Assembly (NCBI GenBank): GCA_022448945.1
Contig: JAKVCV010000001.1
Coordinates: 1-64,000, forward strand
From: Saprospiraceae bacterium
Lineage (GTDB): Bacteria; Bacteroidota; Bacteroidia; Chitinophagales; Saprospiraceae
DNA: 64,000 nucleotides
Direction: 5' to 3'
A model generated the notes under the pieces. The model was not told where the DNA came from. It did no database searches and worked only from the letters and a program-made list of their open reading frames with translations. Position 1 is the stretch's first letter. Each line of letters begins with the position of its first letter. Below, piece by piece: positions 1 through 8,922 of this stretch. The position numbers were made by a program, and so were the translations under genes.

Positions 1-367
1 TATATTTTATTTCAACTGCGTTCAGACCATGGATATTCCAAAGCCAGCCATGAGGTGTTAAACGAATACCCCAACCATACCACCATTTATTTCTAACCGA
101 CGCTACTGATTCTATATCTTTTATTTTAATATTCTTCTTAATAAAGCCTAAACCAAATTTAATCTGTATTTGTGTCTTATTAACTTCTATGAAAAGTCCA
201 TAAAAGATAACGAAAAGAAGTCCTAGCAAAATACATATTCCAATTAATACTTTAGATTCAAATGGATCATCCACCCATTTATAATAACTTGTAACTAATA
301 AAACAATAATAATATCAATATTAAACAACAGTGGCCAATAACTTATTTGTTTGGTATGGAAATTCAT
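1..367 (-). CDS. PH-domain-like membrane protein (C-terminus outside the window)
   Basis: Reverse-strand reading frame from an ATG at 367 that stays open to the window edge, giving 122 codons of an incomplete protein. Two hydrophobic helices fill about residues 12-26 and 40-58. A basic, beta-rich stretch follows, ending in a WYGWGIRLTPHGWLWN motif and GLNAVEI. That motif resembles small bacterial PH-like membrane proteins in which a two-helix hairpin precedes the PH fold. Function is unknown; a membrane-tethered regulator or scaffold is only inference. The gene is divergent from nothing nearby: its start lies about 120 bp from the end of the large adhesin gene, which runs in the same direction. 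The call rests on my own translation. Confidence 0.6.
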   Translation of the reverse strand, partial: MNFHTKQISYWPLLFNIDIIIVLLVTSYYKWVDDPFESKVLIGICILLGLLFVIFYGLFIEVNKTQIQIKFGLGFIKKNIKIKDIESVASVRNKWWYGWGIRLTPHGWLWNIHGLNAVEIKY

Positions 368-487
368 AGTAGAACATTTAAAGCAAACACGTGACTTTTA
401 TATGTATCGATAAAATTAGAATAAGCTATGTAATATCCCAATAATTACTTCCAATATTCATATTGTTATTAAGTTATAATTTCAATG

Positions 488-3400
488 TTAAAATTTATTT
501 TTAATAACCTTTTGAGAGTGAACAGTAGCTTTGATTTTATTGTGAACACGTACCATATATGAACCTGAAGGCAAATTGGTTAAATTTATGGGTATGTTAT
601 TTATACCAATTATACTTGTTAATTCAAAGGAAAAAACTTTTTTGCCCAATACGTCAAGTACTTCAATTTTTAAATTTTCTAGTTCATTAGCTTCATATTG
701 ATAATAAACGATGTCATTAGTAGGGTTGGGATAGAATATATAATCTGTATTAGTATCTGAGATGTTTAATAAGATCGTATTCGAAAATGATGCGTCTAGG
801 TTTTTATCTATTAACTCTATCCTGTAATAGTTCACTCCAGTAAAAGGGTTGTTGTCATCAAATGTATATTCATTTGTTGAGGATGAAGTTCCTTGAGCTA
901 CAGCAGCTCCAATTGTATGGAAGTTAATTCCATCTTTACTTCTTTGTATGTTAAAGTAATTAGTATTTTTTTCTGATTCGGTAGCCCATTTCAGGTGATT
1001 TGTATTATTATTGGTTTCACCTTCAAAATATAGCCATTCAGCAGAAAGTAAAATAGTCGGGTCTAAAATAATTGCTCCTGTACCTCCTGAGAAGTTTGTG
1101 ATGCCAGTTAATTCATCATAATTTATTCCATTTGGTGTCACTCCATTAGTTCCCGCCAAGTGTAAGCCATCATAATCTGCTGCAGTATAATTAGAACCTG
1201 TGTTTTTGAACCAATAGAATCCTAAAGGATAAGGGTATTTATACGAATAGCCACATATAGGATAGCTAGTCATCCAGTTAGCAGCTGCATTTTCAATAAT
1301 TGTTTTTTCACTAGGCTCATAATAGAATCTTAAATTGTATGAGCCAGTAGGTGTACCTCCTCCAAAATCTACATTCCAATTCCTTTCCATTTCAAATCGT
1401 TCCTCTCCAGGTGTTAGATAGCTAGAGCTGCAATGGCTTGCTGTAAATGGACCTTGTGTTTGCTGATAAAAACTACCATTATCCATTATTGTAATTTGTG
1501 GAAAGTTCGCTGGAACTGCAGAAAGATCACCTTGTAGTGACAATAATATTTCATTGCCACTAAAAAAGTGGTGCCAACCGGCATTGTCAGTACACCATGT
1601 GTTGGTTGTTGCTCCATTTAAACCATATATATAGTCTTTTAAATTAATCGTTACCATGTCGTCAGATGTAATATTACAACCACCTTCACGTCTTATATAG
1701 TATGTTTCACCAGAAATAGTAGGCGTTATGTTTAGACTATTTCCAGAGCCTAGCCAGGTGCCTGTTCCTCCAGGTCCAGTATACCATTCTATTGTAGATC
1801 CAATTCCAGCTGTACCACCACCTGCTGTCAAGGTCATAGTCGTATTGGGACAATATGTTCCTGGCATAGGTGTCATGGTAGGTGTTGTAGATGGTGTTCC
1901 TACATTAAAGTCTATTGTATTAGTAACAGTACATCCTGTGTACTGTGATTCTACTAAATATTGTGTCGTAGTCGATGGGTTAGCTATTGGGTTTTGCAAA
2001 GTAGGATTACTCAGGCCTGTGCTTGGAGACCAAGTATAGCCACTTCCTACTATTGCTTCACACAATTCTATATCATCAATAGCAACATCATCGTAGAATG
2101 GAGAAGGAGTTCCATTTTTATCTACATTAAATCTGAATTGAATCGGACCTGTAATTGTATATGCTGTAAGAGGAATAGTAAATTGTTCCCATGTAGAAGC
2201 CAACGTATTTGTACTATGAGAAAATACGGCATTATGCCATATTGAACCATCAAAGAAATCTACTGTGAAATCATTATATGTAGTAATAGATGCATATACT
2301 GCTCTCTTCATATAGAATGAAAGAGAACTATATGTCGCTACAGGATAATTAGGAGAAGTAAGGGTCACCACTATAGGGTAAGGAGAGGATCCATCTACCC
2401 AAGCAAAATTCCCACCATTGCCAGTATTTTCAACTGTTCCTGCCATACCATAATTCGGATTGCCTCCATATTTCCAATAGGCATTAACACTGCTACTGGC
2501 AGTCGAATTAGATGAAGTCCAACCTGCAGGTATCAACGTTGCGTCAAAGGTTTCATCATAAGAGGTAGCACAGGTGCCTGATCCAACAGAAGTAGCTACA
2601 CCATTTACCATTAACTGTGCATTGAGATTAACTGGAGGATCACCAACACACATATTGACTGGACCAGCAGGAGTTATTGATACTCCAATATCTTGAACAT
2701 TTACAGTGACAGAACCAAAACTTGGACATCCTGGGTTAAGTGGGTCTGTCACAGAAACATTGTAGGTTGTTGTCACAGTTGGCAAAGCTGAAGGGCTCTG
2801 TAAAGTTGTGTTTGATAATGTTGTTCCGGGCCCCCATTGAAAGATAGCACCAACTGGCATACTCGATTGACATATTTTAAATTGTAAATTAGGTCTTGAA
2901 GTGTATGAATAGAGAGGCGTCATATTACATCCTGGTCCACCAGTATTCGAATAATTTCTTATAGTAGATATGAATCCTGTCGTTGAGTATCGGTGTACAT
3001 CTGCATTGATAATAGTACTGTTATCAAAACAACATTCTATAACAACGTTTGAAACGCCATCCCAATCAAAGGGGGTTGTTAATATAAAAGTATTCCAGCC
3101 TAATGAAGACGTATAATTAACAGGACCATATACAATCCCGTCAGTATTTTGCCAGCTACTCGTATTTAAAGCACTAGCATTTGTACAACCCATTTTAATT
3201 GTAAAATCATTAAATGCTCCACTAGTGTTTTTAGTTACTATTTCAAATCCTATTTCAGTAATAGTTCCTGCACTTAAACCCATTGTTGTTAATTCAGAAG
3301 CAGTATATAGGAATTGGTAACGAGCATCTTGATAAGAGCCGTAAAACGGTCCATAAGTACTAGAGGATGATGATCCTGTTCCTATAGTAGCATTTGTTGA

Positions 3401-6283
3401 TGTGCCAGAGCAACCCCCTGGATTCAGACCACAAGTTTGTGGTATTGCGGATACATCTAAAGTTACCGATGAGTTAGGACAGATGTTGTTATCAGAAGTG
3501 GATGCAGAAACTGGGTTTCCACTAACATTAATGGTAATATTATCATATTTTTCACATGCGCCATTTGTAACAGTTACAAAGTAGGTAGTTGTAGAGCCTG
3601 GTGTAGCAATTGGATTCGCAATGTTTGCATTAGAAAGTGATCCAGCTGGTGACCAATTATAAGTAAATGATCCTACTCCAGTAGTTGTTGCCAGTAGATT
3701 AGTAGTAGAACCATAACAGATGTTTGTATTTGAACCAGATACAGCTAGATTAAAATCAGAGCCAACATTTATATTTGCTATTCCAGAACCAGTACATCCG
3801 GACCCTCCATCAGTAACATTTAAAACATAAGCTGTTGTTGAAGATGGAGAAGCAATTGGATTACTAGTATTAGAGTTTGATAGTGAAGCAGAAGGCACCC
3901 AATTGTAAACTGGGGAATTCACTTGTTGCTCACAAATGTTAAATCGCATATTCGCACGACTAGTGTATCTGGAACCAACAGTATTAGTACATGCATTTAT
4001 AGTTGTTGATGAGGTAGTATATCTAAGGCATCTGAAGGCAGGGGAGGTGCTAGTATAACGTACCGATTCTGATCCAGCATTACCTGCGCCATCTTCTTCA
4101 GAACAAAATTGGATAATTATGTTCGATATTCCATCCCAGTCATAATCTAAAATGTTAAATGTATGCCACCCATTGTTTGTTGGATTAATGTTATCTGTCG
4201 GCCCAAAAACCTGTGACATTGAACTGGTGTTTACAAAAGCTGTAGATGGAAACTCTTCCTGGCTTGTGCAGCCCATCCAAATCGTAACTTTATCAAATTG
4301 ATAAGTATATGAAGTAGAAAAATATAAGGCGATATCTTGTATTGTGCCGCCAAAATAACCCATTGCATTCAATTCTGCAGCAGTGTATATATATTGTATT
4401 CTTGTAGAATAATTTGTTGTAGTTGATGTGGATCCATAGAACGGACTATAGGTAGAAGTGGCACTTGTTCCTGTTCCTATATCGAAAGAAGAAGAACTTC
4501 CACTACAACCTGTACTCAATGCACATGTTAGAGGGTAAACATTAGATGTTGAAATTAGTTGAACTGGTTGTCCATCACATATGCCGGTGTCAGCAGGAGT
4601 TATTGTTACTGTAGGTCCAATTCCAGAAACAGTAACAGGAATATTTCCAGTTTTCGTGCACCCGTTGGCCGCTGTTACTGTAGCTACATAGGTAGTAGAT
4701 GATAATGGTTGTGCTAATGGGTTTCCTATACTTGGATCATTAAGAGTGTTCATAGGGGACCATGTATAGTTAAATGGTCCAAAAGATACAGGACCACCCG
4801 CGTTTAATTGAACCACTTCATTTGCGCAAATTGTTGACGATGATGGTGTCATCGTTAATGGAAAGTCGGGGACTACAGATACGACTATATCATCTGAATT
4901 TGTACATACTCCTGTTAGATTACCAGTGACAGTATATGTAGTAGTAGTGGCAGGCGAAGCAGTTGGATTAGCACAGTTAGTACAACTTAGTCCTGTAGTA
5001 GGCGTCCATGTATAGGCTGAAGCTCCTTGACCTAGTAATGATGCAGTTTGTGCACCACAAATTGTTATATCAGGTCCTGCAAAAATACCAGTTGTAATGT
5101 CAAAATCTACTGCAAAACCTGTTGTTCCCATTACGGGGCACCCATCATCTTGCGCTATAAAAGTAATAACATCATTTAAATAGCCAGGTTGTGAAGTCCA
5201 GCAAAAGGTTCCTGTTACAGGGTTTGTCCCTGTTTGTGAAAATGTAGAACCAGGTAAAAGTGTTGTTCCATCTGTAGTTATAGTGAGGATGTTTCCAACA
5301 TCTACTAAGTCTTGAAATACGACATCAAAACAAACTTGATCTCCAAAACAGGCTGCTATAGTATTGGAACTAGTTAGTGAACCTGTGCCACTAAAGTTTG
5401 AAATTCCCCCTATGGGGTTAGTTGGGGGTGTGTTTGTACAGTTAACAACCATTATTTGAAAATCATGAATTATTTCAGATAGCAAGTTCCCATTAGAATC
5501 CCATTCTTTTATCATAATTGCTACAACGTAATTTCCAGTGGTTGGATGATTTAAATTTATACAACCAGTTAGAGAGTCTAAAGTGAAATTATTTAATGGT
5601 TGAGATGGTGAAAACCCAGCAAGATGTGTTATTGGTAATTGAGAAGCTCCAGCAGGTGCGAGCATATGAAATGTCATTGAATCACCTTCTGGGTCAAAAG
5701 TTGTAAGACAATAATTAAAATTAGTGTTTATACAAGCATAAGGAATAGGTGCTGCAGTTACAATTGGTGAATTGTTACATGGAGAATTTAATGTGTTTAA
5801 GGTAGTTGACATTGCCATGTTGTTCGAAGAAGTTCCTGACAAATTACTTGAAGCATCTCTGCAACATAAGTCATATGCAAGATGCCATCCATTACAATGA
5901 GCTGGGAGGGTAATTGTCGCTTCATAAGTATATTTCCATACACCGGGTTGAGTACCTCCGCTACAATTAGAGGTAACTGAATTACATAATTGATTGACAT
6001 CTATAGCAACACCAACTTGATTAAAAGTGGGGATTACTGGGTTTGCTAATCCACAATCATTTGTAAGGGTAAAATAAGATGAAGACATTGTAGCAGGGTG
6101 CGTACCTGGGCACTTTCTGAACAAAGTCATAGTAAAGGTGTATTCAAGAGGGTTGGCAGGATTACAGCTATAAGTAATATTTGCACCTGGTATATGTGAA
6201 GCATGAATTTGACTGCTGAAGCTATATGAAAGCAAAAAAAATATAAAAAAAAATGAGGAGTAATTAAGTAAAGTTTTTTTCAT
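488..6283 (-). CDS. Giant secreted PKD/Ig-repeat adhesin with T9SS sorting domain
   Basis: A 1931-residue exported protein. Residues 1-28 are a signal peptide (hydrophobic core, then SQIHAS). The N-terminal domain begins HIPGANITYSC, as in many Bacteroidota PKD-rich surface proteins. PKD/Ig-like modules of the type YTWSPxxxLSNPxxxNPIAxPxxTTxY recur through the middle. A roughly 190-residue module occurs twice (about 584-785 and 948-1135), each copy starting CSGxS and containing YTAxEL and a WDGxSNxxIxxC segment. A MAM/jelly-roll-like domain (about 1238-1411) follows, then an FN3-like segment (about 1750-1840). Residues from about 1845 form a T9SS type A sorting domain with FYPNPTNDIVYY. It is probably a cell-surface or released adhesin; the ligand is unknown. 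It is transcribed alone. Confidence 0.85.
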   Translation of the reverse strand: MKKTLLNYSSFFFIFFLLSYSFSSQIHASHIPGANITYSCNPANPLEYTFTMTLFRKCPGTHPATMSSSYFTLTNDCGLANPVIPTFNQVGVAIDVNQLCNSVTSNCSGGTQPGVWKYTYEATITLPAHCNGWHLAYDLCCRDASSNLSGTSSNNMAMSTTLNTLNSPCNNSPIVTAAPIPYACINTNFNYCLTTFDPEGDSMTFHMLAPAGASQLPITHLAGFSPSQPLNNFTLDSLTGCINLNHPTTGNYVVAIMIKEWDSNGNLLSEIIHDFQIMVVNCTNTPPTNPIGGISNFSGTGSLTSSNTIAACFGDQVCFDVVFQDLVDVGNILTITTDGTTLLPGSTFSQTGTNPVTGTFCWTSQPGYLNDVITFIAQDDGCPVMGTTGFAVDFDITTGIFAGPDITICGAQTASLLGQGASAYTWTPTTGLSCTNCANPTASPATTTTYTVTGNLTGVCTNSDDIVVSVVPDFPLTMTPSSSTICANEVVQLNAGGPVSFGPFNYTWSPMNTLNDPSIGNPLAQPLSSTTYVATVTAANGCTKTGNIPVTVSGIGPTVTITPADTGICDGQPVQLISTSNVYPLTCALSTGCSGSSSSFDIGTGTSATSTYSPFYGSTSTTTNYSTRIQYIYTAAELNAMGYFGGTIQDIALYFSTSYTYQFDKVTIWMGCTSQEEFPSTAFVNTSSMSQVFGPTDNINPTNNGWHTFNILDYDWDGISNIIIQFCSEEDGAGNAGSESVRYTSTSPAFRCLRYTTSSTTINACTNTVGSRYTSRANMRFNICEQQVNSPVYNWVPSASLSNSNTSNPIASPSSTTAYVLNVTDGGSGCTGSGIANINVGSDFNLAVSGSNTNICYGSTTNLLATTTGVGSFTYNWSPAGSLSNANIANPIATPGSTTTYFVTVTNGACEKYDNITINVSGNPVSASTSDNNICPNSSVTLDVSAIPQTCGLNPGGCSGTSTNATIGTGSSSSSTYGPFYGSYQDARYQFLYTASELTTMGLSAGTITEIGFEIVTKNTSGAFNDFTIKMGCTNASALNTSSWQNTDGIVYGPVNYTSSLGWNTFILTTPFDWDGVSNVVIECCFDNSTIINADVHRYSTTGFISTIRNYSNTGGPGCNMTPLYSYTSRPNLQFKICQSSMPVGAIFQWGPGTTLSNTTLQSPSALPTVTTTYNVSVTDPLNPGCPSFGSVTVNVQDIGVSITPAGPVNMCVGDPPVNLNAQLMVNGVATSVGSGTCATSYDETFDATLIPAGWTSSNSTASSSVNAYWKYGGNPNYGMAGTVENTGNGGNFAWVDGSSPYPIVVTLTSPNYPVATYSSLSFYMKRAVYASITTYNDFTVDFFDGSIWHNAVFSHSTNTLASTWEQFTIPLTAYTITGPIQFRFNVDKNGTPSPFYDDVAIDDIELCEAIVGSGYTWSPSTGLSNPTLQNPIANPSTTTQYLVESQYTGCTVTNTIDFNVGTPSTTPTMTPMPGTYCPNTTMTLTAGGGTAGIGSTIEWYTGPGGTGTWLGSGNSLNITPTISGETYYIRREGGCNITSDDMVTINLKDYIYGLNGATTNTWCTDNAGWHHFFSGNEILLSLQGDLSAVPANFPQITIMDNGSFYQQTQGPFTASHCSSSYLTPGEERFEMERNWNVDFGGGTPTGSYNLRFYYEPSEKTIIENAAANWMTSYPICGYSYKYPYPLGFYWFKNTGSNYTAADYDGLHLAGTNGVTPNGINYDELTGITNFSGGTGAIILDPTILLSAEWLYFEGETNNNTNHLKWATESEKNTNYFNIQRSKDGINFHTIGAAVAQGTSSSTNEYTFDDNNPFTGVNYYRIELIDKNLDASFSNTILLNISDTNTDYIFYPNPTNDIVYYQYEANELENLKIEVLDVLGKKVFSFELTSIIGINNIPINLTNLPSGSYMVRVHNKIKATVHSQKVIKNKF

Positions 6284-6680
6284 TTTTTAGATTTTCGTCT
6301 GTTAAGATTTTAATTTTATTTGGTAGAATCGGTTCGTTTTGAATTACCAATTTCATATAGATATGATTTTGATAATTTTTGCCTTTCATTTAAACTAAAT
6401 TTTAAATCTTTGTGGATGGGGGGCTTTCATAACTGCTCTTGAAACCTTATTTAGTAATTTATAACGGAATCGTATAAATATTCCAACAATTTCAGCAATT
6501 AATAAGTTCTGTAAAAATAAAAAAAAATTCGGAATTTAGTATTAATAATATATGTTTTTAAAAATTAAATATTGCTATTTCCTCAAAATACATAGTTTTC
6601 ATTTTAAATTCTTTTTTTTTAATATTTCTGTTTTTTTTGAATGTTTATATGATCTAATTTTTTTATAACCTTAATGGCAT
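6284..6680. other. Intergenic region upstream of the adhesin gene
   Basis: About 400 bp between the adhesin start and the carbonic anhydrase terminator. It is very AT-rich with several runs of seven to nine T. I found no convincing ORF, no exact TAnnTTTG box on the reverse strand and no strong dyad, so the adhesin promoter is not identified. Confidence 0.5.
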
Positions 6681-6718
6681 AAAAAATAGTAGGCTTCAAT
6701 TGAAACCTACTATTTTTT
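6681..6718 (-). terminator. Rho-independent terminator after carbonic anhydrase
   Basis: A near-perfect inverted repeat: AAAAAATAGTAGG-C-TTCA faces TGAA-A-CCTACTATTTTTT with one mismatched pair. On the reverse strand it yields a hairpin followed by a U run, 55 bp beyond the carbonic anhydrase stop. Its symmetry would let it work in both directions. Confidence 0.75.
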
Positions 6719-6772
6719 ATTTCTAAGGATAAGATATCTCGATTGGTTCGATATTCTTTTAAAAAAAATTTA

Positions 6773-7351
6773 TTAATCTATGAAGTCTACTTTACCACTT
6801 CCTAAATTATAAAAACCAGGGACAAATTTAATTTCTCTATTTTTCATTGCATCTGAAATAATAGTTGATTTATTTATTATTTCATTACATGTAAGTTTAG
6901 CATTTATTTTTACTATTGTATTTACAGATTTGTCATCTGAAGCTTCAATCGCAGGGTTTACATGTTCAAGTAAGTGATTAAGGTTATTCCCATTATCGCC
7001 ACCAGCTATAGCTGCTGTAACAGCACCACAGCTTTCATGGCCCAGAACAACAATAAGATTAACACCTAAATGAGCAACTGCATATTCAATACTGGCAACA
7101 GTAGAAGTATTTGCAACATTTCCTGCTACACGAATAACAAATAATTCACCTAAACCAGCATCAAAAGCGAGTTCAGGAACTACACGACTATCAGCACACG
7201 ATAAAATAATTACGTATGGTGATTGTCCACTCACTAATTCTTTTCTTCGAGAAGAATTTTGAAGTTTGCCGTCAAGCCGATCTTTTATAAAATTAGAATT
7301 ACCTTCTTTTAATCTTTCTAGGGCTTTTTGCCATGAAATATTTTCTTTCAT
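6773..7351 (-). CDS. Beta-class carbonic anhydrase
   Basis: Catalyses reversible hydration of CO2 to bicarbonate in the cytoplasm. The zinc-site motifs of beta-carbonic anhydrases are intact: SCADSR gives Cys52, Asp54 and Arg56, and HESCG gives His105 and Cys108. At 192 residues the length is normal. I chose the ATG at 7351 (MKENISWQKALE), which matches the family N-terminus; an in-frame ATG at 7393 would add 14 unrelated residues. A promoter-like pair at 7415-7447 would start the RNA near 7408 and fits either start. The gene is divergent from the T9SS protease and ends at a strong terminator, so it is probably monocistronic. It may supply bicarbonate for carboxylases such as acetyl-CoA carboxylase (accD lies elsewhere in the window). 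Confidence 0.93.
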   Translation of the reverse strand: MKENISWQKALERLKEGNSNFIKDRLDGKLQNSSRRKELVSGQSPYVIILSCADSRVVPELAFDAGLGELFVIRVAGNVANTSTVASIEYAVAHLGVNLIVVLGHESCGAVTAAIAGGDNGNNLNHLLEHVNPAIEASDDKSVNTIVKINAKLTCNEIINKSTIISDAMKNREIKFVPGFYNLGSGKVDFID

Positions 7352-7414
7352 TATATAATTTTTTGTTTTATGAAATAATAGCAAAGCTATCATTTTAAAT
7401 TAATACTCTTGTAG

Positions 7415-7447
7415 CAAAGATAGTAAACCTATTTTTTAAATTCCAAA
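7415..7447 (-). promoter_or_regulatory. Candidate promoter of the carbonic anhydrase gene
   Basis: On the reverse strand TTTG is followed after 21 nt by TATCTTTG, an exact Bacteroidota -7 box (TAnnTTTG). The 21-nt spacer is slightly longer than the usual 19 but within the range reported for Flavobacterium. Confidence 0.55.
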
Positions 7448-7478
7448 AAAAATAAACCAATTTAAAATACAATTGAGA

Positions 7479-7501
7479 TTCTAGAACGTTCTATAATAGA
7501 A
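7479..7501. promoter_or_regulatory. Overlapping palindromes upstream of the protease gene
   Basis: TTCTAGAA, the 12-bp palindrome TAGAACGTTCTA and the dyad TTCTAT-A-ATAGAA overlap within 23 bp. The cluster ends 16 bp before the protease start, between two divergent genes. It could be an operator or a leader hairpin; no regulator is identified. Confidence 0.35.
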
Positions 7502-7517
7502 TAAAATAATTTGTGGT

Positions 7518-8726
7518 ATGAAATATGTTTTAATTATGTATTTGGTTTTATGCTTTTTGCATACTAAATCACAAGATACAATAATAGTTTATGATGTTTA
7601 TAATAAAACTATGGATACGATTCTACCCGTTGTATTCGATACAACAATCGTCGATGATCATACTTCAACTTCTACCGGAAACTTTGGTAATAAGATTTTA
7701 CTTAGCTTAAACCCACCATCTACTAATCTTTTTTCTGGGTCTCATTTTAGTGATATTATTCCTGTAGAGAATTTTTTTTCTGTTATAGATTATCCCATAA
7801 GAACAACTGTAAGTATCATGCCATATGAAGCAGATACACTTTTAGGAACTACCTGTTCTGGCTTATTGGTAGGACCTGATATGGTTTTAACCGCATCTCA
7901 CTGTGTGTATATTTCATGGGCAGGAGGATGGCAGTATGATAGTTTACATATAATACCTGCATATAACAATGGTCAAATCCAAACAAACTTGTCATCGAGT
8001 ATGGCTAGTCAATATTATATATTCAAATCTATTTATAACGGTAATTTAAATCCTGATATAGCATTGATAAAACTAAAGGATCCAATAGGGATAGAAGTTG
8101 GATGGCAGGGATTAGCATTCAATTTAGATACAAGTTATTTTACCAATAGAGTTTTTCATAAATTAAGTTATCCTAATGGGATTAATTATTTTGATACAAC
8201 GAAAGTCTATAATGGTGACACATTATATTATAATTATGGATATATAGACTTTTTGGTTCCGCCTGGTTTAGGAGTTTATGGAGCAAATGCAATAGGTGGA
8301 CAAGGTGGAAGTTCTCTGTTTTATACAGATAATGATAGTGCATATTTTTCGTATGGTGTTTTTAGTTTGTCAGCATCATATCGGCACACTATTATAGATC
8401 AAGAAATCTTCTATCAATTTAAAAATATAATTGAAAACCATGGCTATTTAGTTCCAATAAACCAGATTACTGATATAGAAAACAATATAAAAATTTACCC
8501 AAACCCATTTAATTTATCAGCAATTATTCAATTTGATAATCCTCAGGCTAGTGTCTATACTTTTACAATGAAAGATTTGACAGGTAGGATTGTAAGAAGA
8601 ATTACTGATATTAATTCCGATGCTCTAATAATTAATCGTGAGAATTTGAGTAGTGGATTGTATTTCTTTTTATTAGAATCAGAAGGGTTGCGTAAGATCC
8701 AAGGTAAGGTAGTAATACAGGATTAA
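7518..8726 (+). CDS. Secreted trypsin-like serine protease with T9SS sorting domain
   Basis: A 402-residue exported peptidase of the chymotrypsin/V8 fold. Residues 1-18 form a short signal peptide. The catalytic His is His128 in TASHCV and the Asp is Asp180 in NPDIALIKL. The nucleophile is probably Ser265 in GQGGSSL, which departs from the usual GDSGGP. Residues from about 324 form a T9SS type A sorting domain starting KIYPNPFN. The protein is expected to be exported by Sec, moved across the outer membrane by T9SS, and attached or released. Substrate specificity cannot be read from sequence. A cluster of palindromes lies just upstream. The gene stands alone between the carbonic anhydrase and lepA. 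Confidence 0.85.
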   Translation: MKYVLIMYLVLCFLHTKSQDTIIVYDVYNKTMDTILPVVFDTTIVDDHTSTSTGNFGNKILLSLNPPSTNLFSGSHFSDIIPVENFFSVIDYPIRTTVSIMPYEADTLLGTTCSGLLVGPDMVLTASHCVYISWAGGWQYDSLHIIPAYNNGQIQTNLSSSMASQYYIFKSIYNGNLNPDIALIKLKDPIGIEVGWQGLAFNLDTSYFTNRVFHKLSYPNGINYFDTTKVYNGDTLYYNYGYIDFLVPPGLGVYGANAIGGQGGSSLFYTDNDSAYFSYGVFSLSASYRHTIIDQEIFYQFKNIIENHGYLVPINQITDIENNIKIYPNPFNLSAIIQFDNPQASVYTFTMKDLTGRIVRRITDINSDALIINRENLSSGLYFFLLESEGLRKIQGKVVIQD

Positions 8727-8772
8727 AATTCACATCTTTAAAGAAATAAAGTGCAACTATTGTAATTAACTG

Positions 8773-8796
8773 TAAACTTATAAACCAATAAGTTTA
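8773..8796 (+). terminator. Weak hairpin after the protease gene
   Basis: TAAACTTAT and ATAAGTTTA form a perfect 9-bp stem around a 6-nt loop, 47 bp after the protease stop. There is no proper U run, so it may be only a weak terminator or a stabilising 3' hairpin. Confidence 0.25.
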
Positions 8797-8849
8797 TAAG
8801 AAAAATAAAGAGCTTAAAAATGGTATTTATTTTTCATCAATCTTAATTC

Positions 8850-8880
8850 TTTGCAATACCAAGATAAAGACTTATTTTTG
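8850..8880 (+). promoter_or_regulatory. Promoter of lepA, full Bacteroidota consensus
   Basis: TTTG at 8850-8853, a 19-nt spacer, and TATTTTTG at 8873-8880. Both boxes and the spacing match the Bacteroidota housekeeping consensus TTTG-N19-TAnnTTTG exactly. Transcription should begin near 8887, giving a leader of about 36 nt before the lepA ATG. Confidence 0.75.
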
Positions 8881-8922
8881 TATGTTTTTCAAAGAGTTTT
8901 AAATTCAATTATAGAATAATAG

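Noticed and set aside
488-6283. CRISPR or tandem DNA repeats in the adhesin gene
   Set aside because: The repeats are diverged protein modules of unequal length, with no constant direct repeats or spacers.
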